Below are positions 12,286-12,338 of a stretch of 12,338 nucleotides of DNA, in pieces. This DNA is from ZLKRG08 sp964565165. GTDB lineage: Bacteria > Actinomycetota > Actinomycetes > Nanopelagicales > Nanopelagicaceae. The DNA is taken from positions 1 to 12,338 of the forward strand of contig CAZMDJ010000033.1 of NCBI GenBank assembly GCA_964565165.1, in the 5' to 3' direction. Position 1 is the stretch's first letter. Each line of letters starts with the position of its first letter. The position numbers were made by a program, and so were the translations under genes. The notes under the pieces were generated by a model. That model was not told where the DNA came from. It ran no database searches and worked only from the letters and a program-made list of their open reading frames with translations.

Positions 12286-12338
12286 TTATAGATCGTAGTA
12301 AAGCTCGAACTCAGCTGGATGTGGACGTAGACGCACAT
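12286..12338 (-). CDS. glnA: Glutamine synthetase (type I), C-terminal end only
   Basis: The last 16 codons of a minus-strand gene that runs off the right edge. The visible end, VRLRPHPAEFELYYDL followed by TAA, matches the conserved tail of type I glutamine synthetase (HPxEFxLYYD). The enzyme makes glutamine from glutamate, ammonia and ATP in the cytosol as a dodecamer. The catalytic sites and the adenylylated tyrosine are outside the window, so GlnA versus a paralogue such as GlnA2 is not settled; the LYYD ending favours the main type I enzyme. The hairpin at 12221-12256 probably terminates it. Confidence 0.88.
   Translation of the reverse strand, partial: VRLRPHPAEFELYYDL

Overview
The window looks like a chromosomal segment from a free-living actinobacterium with a small, mid-40s % G+C genome. 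The evidence is an actinobacterial-type myo-inositol-1-phosphate synthase behind a PadR regulator, a type I glutamine synthetase end, a ROK glucokinase end, very tight gene packing, and many starts lacking a Shine-Dalgarno (SD) sequence. Low G+C with dense packing and many small-molecule permeases would fit the freshwater acI lineage (Nanopelagicales). That placement is inference; no rRNA or marker tree is available here.

Layout. 1-137: end of a ROK sugar kinase. 172-870: a PlsC-type acyltransferase (+). 867-3436: a minus-strand block of a uracil permease (NCS2), a LysE/RhtB exporter and a Cys-containing PD-(D/E)XK nuclease-like protein. 3437-3614: a regulatory intergenic region with a PadR-like operator cluster, a possible short upstream ORF (uORF) and an SD-masking hairpin. 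3615-5261: padR and ino1 (+), closed by a strong terminator. 5340-6393: a three-helix membrane protein and a solo LuxR-type HTH protein (-). 6469-10632: a plus-strand run of an enoyl-CoA isomerase/hydratase-like protein, an HSDL2-like SDR, an NCS1 nucleobase permease and an MFS transporter. 10619-11764: a YbjJ-like MFS protein (-). 11842-12208: two very small genes, a secreted Cys-pair peptide and a tail-anchored membrane protein. 12286-12338: the C-terminus of glutamine synthetase (-).

How the genes fit together. Transport dominates: two nucleobase permeases of unrelated families, two MFS proteins and a LysE exporter, as expected of a nutrient scavenger. padR-ino1 supplies inositol phosphate for phosphatidylinositol and mycothiol, and the PlsC protein makes phosphatidic acid, so both feed membrane lipid synthesis. 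The enoyl-CoA and SDR pair is translationally coupled and probably acts on the same acyl-CoA-type substrate.

The strongest non-gene signal is promoter architecture. Six starts have a TAnnnT -10 hexamer exactly 6-7 nt upstream of the start codon, and a seventh is near-consensus; this is the arrangement of leaderless actinobacterial transcripts. Several of these hexamers sit inside or on the stop codon of the preceding gene, so what looks like operons may be singly transcribed genes. There is no gene-free stretch over 300 bases, and I see no tRNA, rRNA, CRISPR array, insertion sequence or phage gene.
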